Of a stretch of 46,911 bases of DNA, positions 18,248-27,509 are shown piece by piece; position 1 is the first letter of the stretch; each line of letters opens with the position of its first letter. The notes under the pieces are model-generated. The model ran no database searches and was not told the origin of the DNA. It saw only the letters and a list, made by a program, of their open reading frames with translations. Position numbers and translations under genes: made by a program. Source of the stretch: Alphaproteobacteria bacterium (GTDB lineage: Bacteria > Pseudomonadota > Alphaproteobacteria > Geminicoccales > Geminicoccaceae); contig JALSIM010000035.1 of the NCBI GenBank assembly GCA_026990035.1, positions 1 to 46,911 on the forward strand. Direction: 5' to 3'.

Positions 18248-20416
18248 GTGGAACGAACCGCGGAACCGGCCGGCGAACAGGGGATGTCGCTTCCCGACCT
18301 GCTGGCGCTCCTGTGGCGCCGGCGTCTCCTGCTGCTCGGCATGGCGCTGCTGGGGCTCGGTACGGCGATCGGTGTCCTCGCCTGGCTGCCCAAGCTCTAC
18401 GTGGCCGAGGCCCTGATCCTGATCGAGCCGCGGCAGAATCTCGGGACCGAGGGGCTGATGGTGCCGGGGGTGCTGGATCGCGATTCGGTGACCATCGACA
18501 GCCAGGTGGAGGTCCTGGCCTCGCGTTCGCTGGCGGCGCGGGTGATCGCCGAGCTGGGGCTCGACGAGAGCCCCGACCTGCGGCCGAAGGCCGATCTCTG
18601 GAGCCGTCTTCTGGTCGGTTTCGCGCCGGGTGGAACCGGGGCGGGGGAGGGGGGGCGGACCTCCGCGCCTTCGCCGGAGGCGGTCGTGGACGGATTCCTG
18701 TCGCGGCTCCGGGTCGAGCGCCAGGGCAAGACCCGGGTGATCGCGGTCCGCTACGCGGGGACCGATCCCGAACGCGCCGCCCGCATCGCCAACGCGCTGG
18801 CCCGGACCTACGTGGTCGGTCTCCTCGAGGCGAAGTTCGAGACCGCCAAGCGGGCCACGGCCTGGCTCAACGAACGGTTGCGGACACTCGAAAGCCGTCT
18901 CCGCGACGCCGAGCAGCGGCTGGCGGCCTTCCGCGCCCGGGCGCCCGAGGCAGGCCGGACGCCCCTGGTGGCGGCCCCCGACAGGCTGGCCGATCTCGAA
19001 CGTCAGCGGATCATGGCCACCGCCGAGCGACGGGCGCTCGAAGCCCGCTACCGGCAGCTTCGTGCGGCCCTCGACGAAGGCCGGGCGGACGCGATCCTCG
19101 CCGCCGACCGGGCCACCCCGCTGCTGCGCGATCTCCAGAAGCTGAAGGCGGAGCTGATCCGGCGCGAGGCGGAGCTCCTCGGGCTCTACGGGGAAAAGCA
19201 TCCGGCGATCGTCGATCTCCGGCGGGAAAAGGCGGGGATCGAGCGGCAGATCGCCCGCGAACGGGCCGACATGACGGCGGCCTTCGAGGCCCGTCTCCGC
19301 CAGGCCCGGGCCCGGGAGAACAGCCTCGAACGGGAGCTCGCCCGGATCAAGGAGGCGGCGGAGGCCTATCGCACCGCGGCGACCCGCGAGCGCGAGCTGG
19401 AGCGCGAGGTGGAGCTCGCCCGCAATCTCTACGAGGGCTTCGCCAGCAAGCTGCGGGCGGTCTCCGACCGCGAGGAGATGGCCCAGCCCGACGCCCGGGT
19501 GATTTCCGAGGCCGTCCCCCCGAGGCTTCCCGCGAGTCCCGATCCGCGCATCGTCCTGTCCCTGGCCTTCGGGGGGTTCCTCGGGCTCGGCCTGACCCTG
19601 GTCTATTTCCTGGAGCGGCTGGATCGCGGCTTCCGCACCCTGGCCGAACTGGGCCGTGCTCTCGGCGTTCCCGCCCTCACCGCGGTGCCGCGGCTCCGCG
19701 CCCGGGAGGTGGCCGACGGGGTGCCCGCCGATTATCCGCTGGACCGGCCGCATTCCCGCTTCGCCGAGAGCATGCGCGAGATCCTCGCGGCCATCACCCT
19801 GCGGGGTGCGGGGCGGGGCGAGGTCCTGCTCGTCACCTCCACCCTGCCCGAGGAGGGCAAGAGCACGCTGGCGTTGAGCCTCGCCCGCCTCGCCGCCTAC
19901 GAGGGAATGCGGGTGCTCCTCGTCGACGCCGATCTACGGCGTCCCCGGCTGCACGAGATGGTCGGGCTCGAGGCCGCGGCCGGTCTCGCCGAATTCCTCG
20001 AGGGGGATCTGCCGCTCACCGAGGTGATCAAGCGTGACCCGGCTTCGGAAGTGTTCCTGCTGCCGGGAACTCCCGGCCGCGGCCGACCGGGACGGTTGCT
20101 GGGCCGCAAGGGCTTCGACAATCTCCTCACCGTGGCCCGCGAGAACTACGATCTGGTGATCCTCGACAGCGCTCCCCTGGGGGTGGTCGCCGATACCGGC
20201 CTGCTGACCCGTTTCGCCGATCGCATCCTGTTCGCGGTGCGCTGGCGGCGCACCAGCCGGGCGGTCGCGGAGCAGGGGCTGGCCCGGCTTGGGGAGGCAC
20301 GCGGGAAACTGCTGGGGGCGGTGCTGACCCGGGTCGACCTTCTCGAGCAGGCCCGCTACGGAGAGGCCGACGGGCTGCTGGCGAAGCGTCGGCTGGCCGA
20401 CTACTATTCGGGCTGA
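18248..20416 (+). CDS. Polysaccharide copolymerase / BY-kinase (Wzc/GumC-like)
   Basis: A chain-length determinant fused to a bacterial tyrosine kinase domain, acting in capsule or exopolysaccharide export. The 722-residue protein has a Wzz domain between two membrane helices (about 28-50 and 433-453), a long coiled coil between (about 195-410), and a cytoplasmic P-loop kinase: Walker A PEEGKST with K538, Walker A' VDADLRRPR (D560, D562) and Walker B VILDSAP (D640). The usual Tyr-rich tail is minimal (one RYGE and a final DYYSG). No glycosyltransferase, Wza or Wzx/Wzy lies nearby, so it is an orphan here. GTG at 18248 follows GGGGCGAGC; ATG 18284 after AGGGG is possible. Confidence 0.85.
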   Translation: MERTAEPAGEQGMSLPDLLALLWRRRLLLLGMALLGLGTAIGVLAWLPKLYVAEALILIEPRQNLGTEGLMVPGVLDRDSVTIDSQVEVLASRSLAARVIAELGLDESPDLRPKADLWSRLLVGFAPGGTGAGEGGRTSAPSPEAVVDGFLSRLRVERQGKTRVIAVRYAGTDPERAARIANALARTYVVGLLEAKFETAKRATAWLNERLRTLESRLRDAEQRLAAFRARAPEAGRTPLVAAPDRLADLERQRIMATAERRALEARYRQLRAALDEGRADAILAADRATPLLRDLQKLKAELIRREAELLGLYGEKHPAIVDLRREKAGIERQIARERADMTAAFEARLRQARARENSLERELARIKEAAEAYRTAATRERELEREVELARNLYEGFASKLRAVSDREEMAQPDARVISEAVPPRLPASPDPRIVLSLAFGGFLGLGLTLVYFLERLDRGFRTLAELGRALGVPALTAVPRLRAREVADGVPADYPLDRPHSRFAESMREILAAITLRGAGRGEVLLVTSTLPEEGKSTLALSLARLAAYEGMRVLLVDADLRRPRLHEMVGLEAAAGLAEFLEGDLPLTEVIKRDPASEVFLLPGTPGRGRPGRLLGRKGFDNLLTVARENYDLVILDSAPLGVVADTGLLTRFADRILFAVRWRRTSRAVAEQGLARLGEARGKLLGAVLTRVDLLEQARYGEADGLLAKRRLADYYSG

Positions 20417-20485
20417 ATCCTCCGCCCGTCCCCTCCCCGGACGACCGCCCGGGCCGGACGAGGCCCGCCGCTCGGGAATCCCCGG

Positions 20486-21817
20486 ATGAGTGTGTGCGTC
20501 CGCTTCGCGCCGAGCCCCACCGGCCGGCTCCATCTCGGCAACGCCCGCGTCGCCGTCGTCGACTGGCTGACCGCGCGCTGCCGTGGGGGCCGTTTCCTGC
20601 TCCGCTTCGACGACACCGACCGGAGCCGGATCCGTGCCGAATTCCTGGATGCGATCCGCGAGGATCTCGACTGGCTCGGTCTCGATCGCGACGGCGAGTA
20701 CCGGCAGAGCGAGCGCGGCGGCCTCTATGCCGAGGCTTTCTCCCGCCTGCGCGAGGCGGGCCGGGTCTACCCCTGTTACGAGACGCCGGAGGAGCTCGCA
20801 GCCGGGCGGGAACGCGCCCGCCGGACCGGGCGGCCACCGCGCTACCGTCGCCGGGAGGGAGCGGCGGAAGCGGCCCGCCGCCGCGAGGGCGAAATGGTCC
20901 CGCACTGGCGCTTCGCCCTGTCCGGGCGGCGGATCGTCTGGCGGGATCGGATTTTCGGTCGGCGCGAGGTCTCCCTGGAGGAGATCGGCGATCCGGTGAT
21001 CCGACGGACCGACGGGAGCTGGACCTACCTCTTCGCATCGGTCGTCGACGACCGCGATCTCGGCATCACCCACGTGATCCGCGGCGAGGACCATCTCACC
21101 AACACCGCGGTGCAGATCGAGATGTTCGAGGCCCTGGGAGGCGATCCGCCCGTTTTCGCCCATCTGCCGCTGCTGCTCGGGGCCGACGGCAAACCGCTCG
21201 CCAAGCGCGGTGACGCGCCGACCCTGGCCGATCTCCGCGGAGAAGGTGTGGAACCGCGGGCGGTGCTGGTCGTGCTCGCTCGTCTCGGCACCGGACGCGC
21301 ACCCGGGCCGGAGGACGACCGCGTCTCCCTCTGCCGCGATTTCGATCTCGGCGCCTATGGCCGGGCGCCGGTGCGCCTCGATCCGCGGGAGATCCGGCGG
21401 TTGAGCGCCCGGATGGTGCGGTCCATGTCCTTCACCGAGGCCGAACCGCGGCTCCGGGCGCTGGGCCTCGGCGACATCGACGAGGCGTTCTGGCTGGCGG
21501 TGCGGCCCAATCTCGAACGGTTGGAGGAGGTCGTCGACTGGTGGCGGATCTGCCGCGAGCCGCTGTCCCCGGTGCGCGGAGACCCGGCGTTCCTGGAGCT
21601 GGCCGCGGAGCTGCTGCCCGAACGCCTCGCCGATACCGGGGAGGCGGCGGCCTGGCTCGCGCGGCTCGCGGCGGCGAGCGGACGTCGGGGACGGGAGCTC
21701 CATCGCCCGCTGCGGCTCGCCCTGACCGGGCAGGAACATGGACCGGAGCTGAAACATCTGCTACCGCTCCTCGGCGCCGCCCGCGCCCGCGCCCGGCTGC
21801 GGGGCCGGCGCGCCTGA
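20486..21817 (+). CDS. Second glutamyl-tRNA synthetase paralogue (GltX2)
   Basis: A class I GluRS of 443 residues with HLGN at 16-19 (FAPSPTGRLHLGNAR), the family DDTDRSR segment and [19 protein letters not shown]. Alphaproteobacteria often carry two GluRS genes with divided tRNA-Glu and tRNA-Gln duties (family knowledge). The C-terminal region after about 300 is long enough for an anticodon-binding domain, so this is not a GluQ-RS (about 300 residues). The second signature is altered: KLSKR is read as PLAKR at 237-241, losing the first Lys and the Ser. It starts a co-directional run gltX2-cysS-cimA-trmJ with short spacers, 69 bases after the copolymerase gene. Confidence 0.85.
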   Translation: MSVCVRFAPSPTGRLHLGNARVAVVDWLTARCRGGRFLLRFDDTDRSRIRAEFLDAIREDLDWLGLDRDGEYRQSERGGLYAEAFSRLREAGRVYPCYETPEELAAGRERARRTGRPPRYRRREGAAEAARRREGEMVPHWRFALSGRRIVWRDRIFGRREVSLEEIGDPVIRRTDGSWTYLFASVVDDRDLGITHVIRGEDHLTNTAVQIEMFEALGGDPPVFAHLPLLLGADGKPLAKRGDAPTLADLRGEGVEPRAVLVVLARLGTGRAPGPEDDRVSLCRDFDLGAYGRAPVRLDPREIRRLSARMVRSMSFTEAEPRLRALGLGDIDEAFWLAVRPNLERLEEVVDWWRICREPLSPVRGDPAFLELAAELLPERLADTGEAAAWLARLAAASGRRGRELHRPLRLALTGQEHGPELKHLLPLLGAARARARLRGRRA

Positions 21818-21844
21818 CGCCGTTTCGTCGTTCCGCCGGGTCGA

Positions 21845-23215
21845 ATGGTGCCGAGCCTCCAGCTCCACAACACGCTGTCGCGCCGCAAGGAACCGTTCGC
21901 GCCCCTCGAAGAGGGGCATGTGCGGATGTACGTCTGCGGTCCGACCGTCTATCAGCGCATCCACGTCGGCAACGCCCGTCCGCTGGTCGTCTTCGACGTG
22001 CTGTTCCGGCTGCTGCGGCATCTCTTTCCGCGGGTCACCTACGTCCGCAACATCACCGACGTGGACGACAAGATCATCGCCGAAGCGCGCCGCAACGGCG
22101 AAGCCATCGAGGTCCTGACCGAACGCACCATCGCCGCCTTTCACGAGGACACCCGGGCGCTTCTCTGTCTGGCGCCCACCCACGAGCCGCGCGCCACCCG
22201 CCACATCGCCGACATGATCCGGCTGATCGCGCGGCTGATCGCCCGCGGCTGTGCCTATGCGGCCGACGGCCATGTGCTGTTCCACGTCCCCTCGATGCCC
22301 GCCTACGGGTGCCTGTCCGGGCGCTCGCGCGAGGACCAGATCGCCGGTGCCCGGGTCGAGGTGGCGCCGTACAAGCGGGATCCCGCCGATTTCGTCCTCT
22401 GGAAACCCTCTGCCGGCGACGAACCCGGCTGGGACAGCCCCTGGGGGCGGGGACGGCCGGGCTGGCACATCGAATGTTCGGCCATGGCCGAGCACTATCT
22501 CGGCGTGCCCTTCGACATCCACGGCGGCGGCCTCGATCTCGTCTTTCCCCATCACGAGAACGAGATCGCCCAGACCTGCTGCGCCCACGGCCTGGAAAGG
22601 ATGGCCCGGTTCTGGGTCCACAACGGCTTCGTGACCATGGCCGAGGAGAAGATGTCGAAATCCCTCGGCAACATCCTGACCGTGGCCGAGGCCCTGGAGC
22701 GGGCCCCCGGCGAGGCGGTGCGCTTCTGGATCCTGACCGCGCACTACCGGGCACCGCTCGATTTCACCGAGGAGGCGCTGCGCCGCGCGAAGCGGGTGCT
22801 GGACCGCTTCTATCTCGCCCTCGAGAAGTTGCCGGGCGGTGACCGGGGCGAGATCGAACCGGCCTTTCTCGAGGCCCTCGCCGACGATCTCAACACCCCG
22901 CGGGCGCTGGCCGTGCTGCACGAGCTGCTGAACCGGCTCCACCGGGCGTCCTCGGCGGCCGAGAGAGAGGAGGTCGCCGGCCGTCTGCGGGCCTCGGCGG
23001 CATTGCTGGGCCTGCTCGGCCAGGATCCCGCGGCCTGGCTGCGAGGCGGTACGGGCGGTCTCGACGAGACGCGCATCGAGGCGCTCCTGGCGGAGCGGGC
23101 GGAGGCGCGCCGGAAACGGGATTTCGCCACCGCCGACCGGATCCGCGACGAGCTTGCGCGTGCCGGCATCGTCATCGAGGATACGCCGCAGGGCACCATC
23201 TGGCGACGAGCATGA
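21845..23215 (+). CDS. cysS: Cysteinyl-tRNA synthetase
   Basis: Charges tRNA-Cys. The 456-residue length is typical. Zinc ligand C31 (MYVCGPTVY), HVGN at 40-43, the GWHIECSAM segment with the second Cys ligand, FPHHENEIAQ with further ligands, and an intact KMSKS at 269-273 are all present, followed by the DALR helical domain. The start follows gltX2 by 27 bases and the stop overlaps the cimA start as ATGA (23212-23215), indicating one operon. Confidence 0.97.
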   Translation: MVPSLQLHNTLSRRKEPFAPLEEGHVRMYVCGPTVYQRIHVGNARPLVVFDVLFRLLRHLFPRVTYVRNITDVDDKIIAEARRNGEAIEVLTERTIAAFHEDTRALLCLAPTHEPRATRHIADMIRLIARLIARGCAYAADGHVLFHVPSMPAYGCLSGRSREDQIAGARVEVAPYKRDPADFVLWKPSAGDEPGWDSPWGRGRPGWHIECSAMAEHYLGVPFDIHGGGLDLVFPHHENEIAQTCCAHGLERMARFWVHNGFVTMAEEKMSKSLGNILTVAEALERAPGEAVRFWILTAHYRAPLDFTEEALRRAKRVLDRFYLALEKLPGGDRGEIEPAFLEALADDLNTPRALAVLHELLNRLHRASSAAEREEVAGRLRASAALLGLLGQDPAAWLRGGTGGLDETRIEALLAERAEARRKRDFATADRIRDELARAGIVIEDTPQGTIWRRA

Positions 23216-24813
23216 GCGGCGAACGGATCTATCTCTACGACACCACCCTGCGCGACGGCGCCCAGACCCAGGGGGTGAGCTTCAGCGTCGGGGACAAGCG
23301 GCGGATCGCCCGCGAACTCGATCGGCTCGGCGTCGATTACGTGGAAGGTGGCTGGCCGGGTGCCAATCCCACTGACGACGCCTTCTTCCGCGATCCGCCC
23401 CGGCTCGCGCACGCCCGCCTCTGCGCCTTCGGCATGACCCGCCGCAGCGGCCGCAGTGCCGCCAACGACCCCGGGCTGGCCGCCATTCTCGACAGCGGAG
23501 CGCCGGTGATCACCCTGGTCGGCAAGAGTTCGGCCCGGCAGGCCGAAGGGGCGCTCGGGGTCGATCGCGAGGAGAACCTGCGGATGATCGCCGAGAGCAT
23601 CGCCGAAGCGGCCCGCCGCGCCCCGGAGGTGATGTTCGACGCCGAGCATTTCTTCGACGGCTTCAAGGAGGACGGGGACTACGCTCTCGCCTGTCTCGCC
23701 GCCGCCTTCGAGGCCGGCGCCCGCTGGCTCGTGCTCTGCGACACCAACGGCGGCACCCTGCCGCACGAGGTGGCGCGGATCGTCTCCCGGGTGGCCGCCC
23801 GATTTCCGCCCGACCGCCTCGCGATCCACGCCCACAACGACACCGAGAACGCGGTGGCCAACAGCCTGGCGGCGGTGCGCGCCGGCTGCCGTCAGATCCA
23901 GGGAACGCTGAACGGTCTCGGTGAGCGCTGCGGCAACGCCAATCTGGTGAGCCTGATCCCCACCCTGGTCCTCAAGATGGGCTACGAGACCGGAGTCCCG
24001 GCGGAGGCCATGCGGCGGCTGACCCAACTTTCCCGGACCTTCGACGAGCAGCTCAACCGGATCCCGAACCGCCACGCCGCCTATGTCGGGGCGAGCGCCT
24101 TCGCCCACAAGGGTGGACTCCACGCCTCCGCCGTCCTGCGTGATCCCGCCTTCTACGAGCACGTCGATCCGGCGCTGGTCGGCAACAGCCGCGACATCCT
24201 GGTCTCCGATCAGGCGGGGCGCTCCAATCTGCTGCGCCGCTTCGAGGAGATGGGGCTCGAGATCGCGGTGCCCCGAGAGCAGGTGAACGATCTGCTGGCG
24301 ACCATCAAGGAGCGCGAGGCGTGCGGCCATTCCTACGACGGCGCCTCGGCCAGTTTCGAGCTCTTGGTGCGGCGGGCCCTGGGCCAGATTCCCGACTATT
24401 TCGAACTGCTGAGCTTCCGGGTGATCGACGAACGCCGTTTCAACGCCCGCGGCGAGCTGATCACCGTTTCCGAGGCGACCATCAAGCTCGCGGTGGGGAG
24501 CCGGCGCTTCTACACGGTGGCCGACGGCAACGGCCCGGTGAACGCGCTCGATCACGCCCTCCGGCAGGCGCTGAGCCCCACCTATCCCGGGCTCGAGCAG
24601 ATGCAGCTCGTCGACTACAAGGTGCGGATCCTGACCCCGGAGGCCGGCACCGCCGCCGTCACCCGGGTGATGATCGAAAGCGCCGACGATCGGGGCCGGG
24701 TGTGGCAGACGATGGGGGTTTCCGGGAACATCATCGACGCCTCCTACAACGCCCTGCACGACGCCATCACCTACAAGCTCTTCGTCGACGGGGCGTCCGG
24801 GCCCAACTCGTGA
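23212..24813 (+). CDS. cimA: (R)-citramalate synthase
   Basis: Condenses pyruvate and acetyl-CoA to citramalate for isoleucine synthesis without threonine. The 533-residue protein has a TIM barrel with YDTTLRDGAQTQG near the N terminus (R14-D15), metal ligands in HAHNDTENA (H206, H208), GNANLVSLIP, and a C-terminal LeuA dimer/regulatory domain from about 390. Length and the DGAQTQG motif fit the CimA branch rather than LeuA (DGEQ) or homocitrate synthase. It overlaps cysS by 4 bases upstream and trmJ by 4 bases (GTGA) downstream. Confidence 0.9.
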   Translation: MSGERIYLYDTTLRDGAQTQGVSFSVGDKRRIARELDRLGVDYVEGGWPGANPTDDAFFRDPPRLAHARLCAFGMTRRSGRSAANDPGLAAILDSGAPVITLVGKSSARQAEGALGVDREENLRMIAESIAEAARRAPEVMFDAEHFFDGFKEDGDYALACLAAAFEAGARWLVLCDTNGGTLPHEVARIVSRVAARFPPDRLAIHAHNDTENAVANSLAAVRAGCRQIQGTLNGLGERCGNANLVSLIPTLVLKMGYETGVPAEAMRRLTQLSRTFDEQLNRIPNRHAAYVGASAFAHKGGLHASAVLRDPAFYEHVDPALVGNSRDILVSDQAGRSNLLRRFEEMGLEIAVPREQVNDLLATIKEREACGHSYDGASASFELLVRRALGQIPDYFELLSFRVIDERRFNARGELITVSEATIKLAVGSRRFYTVADGNGPVNALDHALRQALSPTYPGLEQMQLVDYKVRILTPEAGTAAVTRVMIESADDRGRVWQTMGVSGNIIDASYNALHDAITYKLFVDGASGPNS

Positions 24814-25580
24814 AACTCACCGGCAAGGCGGCGCGGGCGGGGGCGGAGAACGGTCCGGCGATTCTCCTCTTCGCCCCCCAGCTCGGGGAGAACGTGGGGC
24901 AGGTGGCCCGGGCGATGCTCAATTTCGGCCTCGCCGATCTGCGGCTCGTGCGGCCCCGGTTCGGCTGGCCCAACGCCAAGGCGGTGGCGGCGGCGGCCGG
25001 CGCCCATGCGGTTCTCAACCGGATGCGGATCTTTCCCGGGCTCGCCGAGGCGGCCGAGGATCTCCATCATCTGTTCGCCACCACCGCCCGTCCGCGGGAG
25101 CTGGAAAAGCCGGTGATGACCGCCGAGGCGGCCGCCGCCGAGGCCCGCCGTCTGGTCGGCGAGGGGCGGCGGGTGGGCTTTCTCTTCGGTCCCGAGCGCA
25201 GCGGTCTCTCCAATGCCGAGCTGGCGCTGGCCGATGCCATCGTCACCATTCCCCTCAATCCCGCCTTTTCCTCCCTCAATCTCGCCCAGGCGGTGCTGAT
25301 CTGCGCCTACGAATGGTTCGAGGCCGGCGACCGTACCCCGCCCCGGCGGGAAGCGGCCGGCGAACCGCCGGCGACCAAGGCCGAGCTCGCCGGGTTCCTC
25401 GCATTCCTGGTGGAGGAGCTGGATCGCAGCGGCTTTTTCCGCAGCCCGACCCGCCGGCGCAGCCTCGTGCGGGCGATCGAGGTGATGTTCGAGCGGCGGC
25501 GGCCGACCCGGGCCGAGCTCAACCTCCTCTGGGGCATCGTCAAGCAGCTCGGCCGCCGCGGCGGGACACGGAACCTTTGA
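24810..25580 (+). CDS. trmJ: tRNA (cytidine/uridine-32-2'-O-)-methyltransferase TrmJ
   Basis: A SPOUT methyltransferase that methylates the ribose of tRNA position 32 using SAM. The 256-residue product shows the three SpoU motifs: ENVGQVARAMLNFGL (27-41), LFGPERSGLSNAE (about 125-137) and NPAFSSLNLAQAVLICAYE. The start is GTG at 24810, overlapping the cimA stop as GTGA; the frame is open further upstream but only within cimA. Its TGA (25578-25580) lies inside the -35 element of the rpsD promoter. Confidence 0.9.
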   Translation: MKLTGKAARAGAENGPAILLFAPQLGENVGQVARAMLNFGLADLRLVRPRFGWPNAKAVAAAAGAHAVLNRMRIFPGLAEAAEDLHHLFATTARPRELEKPVMTAEAAAAEARRLVGEGRRVGFLFGPERSGLSNAELALADAIVTIPLNPAFSSLNLAQAVLICAYEWFEAGDRTPPRREAAGEPPATKAELAGFLAFLVEELDRSGFFRSPTRRRSLVRAIEVMFERRRPTRAELNLLWGIVKQLGRRGGTRNL

Positions 25581-25604
25581 CATTCCGGGGCGGCGGAGTA
25601 TAAG
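25577..25604 (+). promoter_or_regulatory. Strong sigma-70-type promoter of rpsD
   Basis: A perfect TTGACA (25577-25582) and TATAAG (25599-25604) are 16 bp apart, about 70 bases before rpsD. The -35 overlaps the trmJ stop. A 7-bp inverted repeat (25588-25594 with 25604-25610) brackets the -10 element, so it could be an operator or a structured early transcript. Confidence 0.75.
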
Positions 25605-25672
25605 CCGCCCAACGCCGATGCGGCCGATCTCGCGGCCGCCACCCGTCACGACGTCCGATTCCTCGAGGAGCG

Positions 25673-26287
25673 ATGACCAAACGTATCCAGGCGAAGACCA
25701 AGATTTGCCGCCGTCTCGGCGTCAATCTCTGGGGCCGCCCCAAGAGCCCCCTCGCGCGTCGGGACTACGCCCCGGGCGAGCACGGCCAGAAGCGGCGCAA
25801 GCTTTCCGATTACGCCCAGCAGCTCGCGGCCAAGCAGAAGCTCAAGCACTATTACGCCAACATGACCGAACGGCAGTTCCGGCGGATGTACCAGATCGCC
25901 TCCAAGCGCCGCGGCGACACCGCCGAGAACCTGATCGGTCTGCTCGAGCGCCGGCTCGATGCGGTGGTCTACCGCATCAACTTCGCCCCGACCATGTTCG
26001 CCGCCCGCCAGCTCGTCAATCACGGCCATGTGCTGGTCAACGGCCGGCGGGTCAACATCCCGAGCTATCAGCTCCGCGAAGGCGACGTCATCGAGATCCG
26101 CGAGAAGTCGAAGAACCATCCGATGGTGTTGGAGAGCGTGCAGCGGCCCGAACGGGAAGTGCCCGAATATCTCCAGGTCGACTACCGGGCCCTCAAGGCC
26201 ACCTTCGTGCGGATACCCAAGCTCTCCGAAGTGCCCTATCCGGTGCAGATGGAGCCCAATCTGGTCATCGAGTACTACTCCCGCTGA
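25673..26287 (+). CDS. rpsD: 30S ribosomal protein S4
   Basis: Primary 16S rRNA-binding protein that nucleates assembly of the 30S body and shapes the mRNA entry site. The 204 residues begin [20 protein letters not shown] and include [20 protein letters not shown] and the S4 RNA-binding domain ([19 protein letters not shown], then [19 protein letters not shown]). AGGAG lies just before the ATG. It has its own strong promoter and stands alone. Its last 23 bases overlap the 3' end of the opposite-strand lyase gene. Confidence 0.98.
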   Translation: MTKRIQAKTKICRRLGVNLWGRPKSPLARRDYAPGEHGQKRRKLSDYAQQLAAKQKLKHYYANMTERQFRRMYQIASKRRGDTAENLIGLLERRLDAVVYRINFAPTMFAARQLVNHGHVLVNGRRVNIPSYQLREGDVIEIREKSKNHPMVLESVQRPEREVPEYLQVDYRALKATFVRIPKLSEVPYPVQMEPNLVIEYYSR

Positions 26288-27509
26288 GCGGGGTGGCACC
26301 TTCGCCGGAACGCGGCGGCTCGTAGAAGAAGCAACTCGTGTTGCCGCCGCTGTACTCGTCGATCATCGGCCGGAAATCGGCCTCGGCCTCGACCAGCAAT
26401 CGGGCGAGCCGCCGGCTCTCCTCGCGCTCCGGAAAGCGCGCCATGTAGATTTCCGCCCAGGCCATGTAATGACGGCCGTGGGGGCGCCGGCGCAGGAACC
26501 GCAGGTCCTGGCGCCGATAGTCGCGCACCGGTCCGGGATTGATGTTGGCCTCGGCGTAGCGCCAGACCCGTTGCGGATCCGCCACCGCGTCCAGCAGGAA
26601 ACGGACCGCCCGGTGGAGGTCGCGTCCCTCGACCCGGTAGCCGTAGAGATCGATACCCTGTACCGCCGCGATCTCGGCGATGGTGACGAGGGACGCCACC
26701 GCATGGCGCTGGTACCAGAGCGCCCGCGCCCCGCGCATGGTTTCCAGCGGGAAGCTGCCGTCGGGGCGCATGTCGGCGATCGCCCGACGGTAGATCGTCA
26801 CCGCCGTCTCCACCAGGCCGGGATCGCCGGTCAGGGCCCCCCAGGCCATCAGCACCCCGGCCGCCAGATAGGCGTGGTTGTTCCGGGCCGAGACCTCGTC
26901 CGAGGTGAGATCGATACGGCGCTGCCGGCTCCGCTCGACCAGCCCCCCGAGCCAGCGCTCGATGCGGGCCCGGGTCGAGGCTTTGATCCGCGTGTCGCCG
27001 CGCACGGTGAGCCAGTAGGTGACGATGGTCGGCAGCAGGGTCCGTTCGACGACGTAGTAGCTGCTGGCGTCCGCGGGATCCTCGAGTTTGGTCATCGCCC
27101 GCCCCTTGGCCCAGCGGGCGATCAGGCGCACCACCGCCCGGCGGGCCTCGCCGTCGCCGGCGCCGAAGCTCGCCGCCCCCGCCTGCATGACGGTCATGGC
27201 GAAGCGTTCGGTCCGCTTGTCGCCACCGTAGCCCGGGGTCGCCCGGATGGTGGTGACGGCTTTGGTGCTGCGCCATTTCGCGACCGGCGCCCGGCACAGC
27301 CGCTCCCGCGTTTCGGCCGCCATGGCGGCCAGCGCCTCGCGACGTTCGGCCCGCACGAACAGCACTTCGCCGGGGCGGGCGAGGACGAGCTCGGAATCGG
27401 TGGCGGCCGCGGCCCTGGTCGGACTGTTGACCGGCGTCCCCGCCGCACCCATGAAGAGGAAGAGCGAGCCGATCAGCGGGGAAAGGATGGAGCTAGGCCG
27501 CCTGCGCAT
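26265..27509 (-). CDS. Alginate lyase-like protein (PL5 family, exported)
   Basis: The 414-residue product begins [20 protein letters not shown], a likely signal peptide, then an all-alpha domain. RNNHAY at 210-215 and [12 protein letters not shown] at 259-270 match the PL5 active site: N211, H212, R259 and Y266 have the same spacing as Asn191, His192, Arg239 and Tyr246 of Sphingomonas lyase A1-III. PL5 enzymes cleave polymannuronate by beta-elimination in the periplasm. No alginate synthesis genes are near, so the substrate is open. ATG at 27509 (AGGG upstream) is preferred to GTG 27554. The gene overlaps rpsD tail to tail by 23 bases and the divergent DUF3108 gene by 23 bases at the 5' end. 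Confidence 0.72.
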   Translation of the reverse strand: MRRRPSSILSPLIGSLFLFMGAAGTPVNSPTRAAAATDSELVLARPGEVLFVRAERREALAAMAAETRERLCRAPVAKWRSTKAVTTIRATPGYGGDKRTERFAMTVMQAGAASFGAGDGEARRAVVRLIARWAKGRAMTKLEDPADASSYYVVERTLLPTIVTYWLTVRGDTRIKASTRARIERWLGGLVERSRQRRIDLTSDEVSARNNHAYLAAGVLMAWGALTGDPGLVETAVTIYRRAIADMRPDGSFPLETMRGARALWYQRHAVASLVTIAEIAAVQGIDLYGYRVEGRDLHRAVRFLLDAVADPQRVWRYAEANINPGPVRDYRRQDLRFLRRRPHGRHYMAWAEIYMARFPEREESRRLARLLVEAEADFRPMIDEYSGGNTSCFFYEPPRSGEGATPLSGSSTR

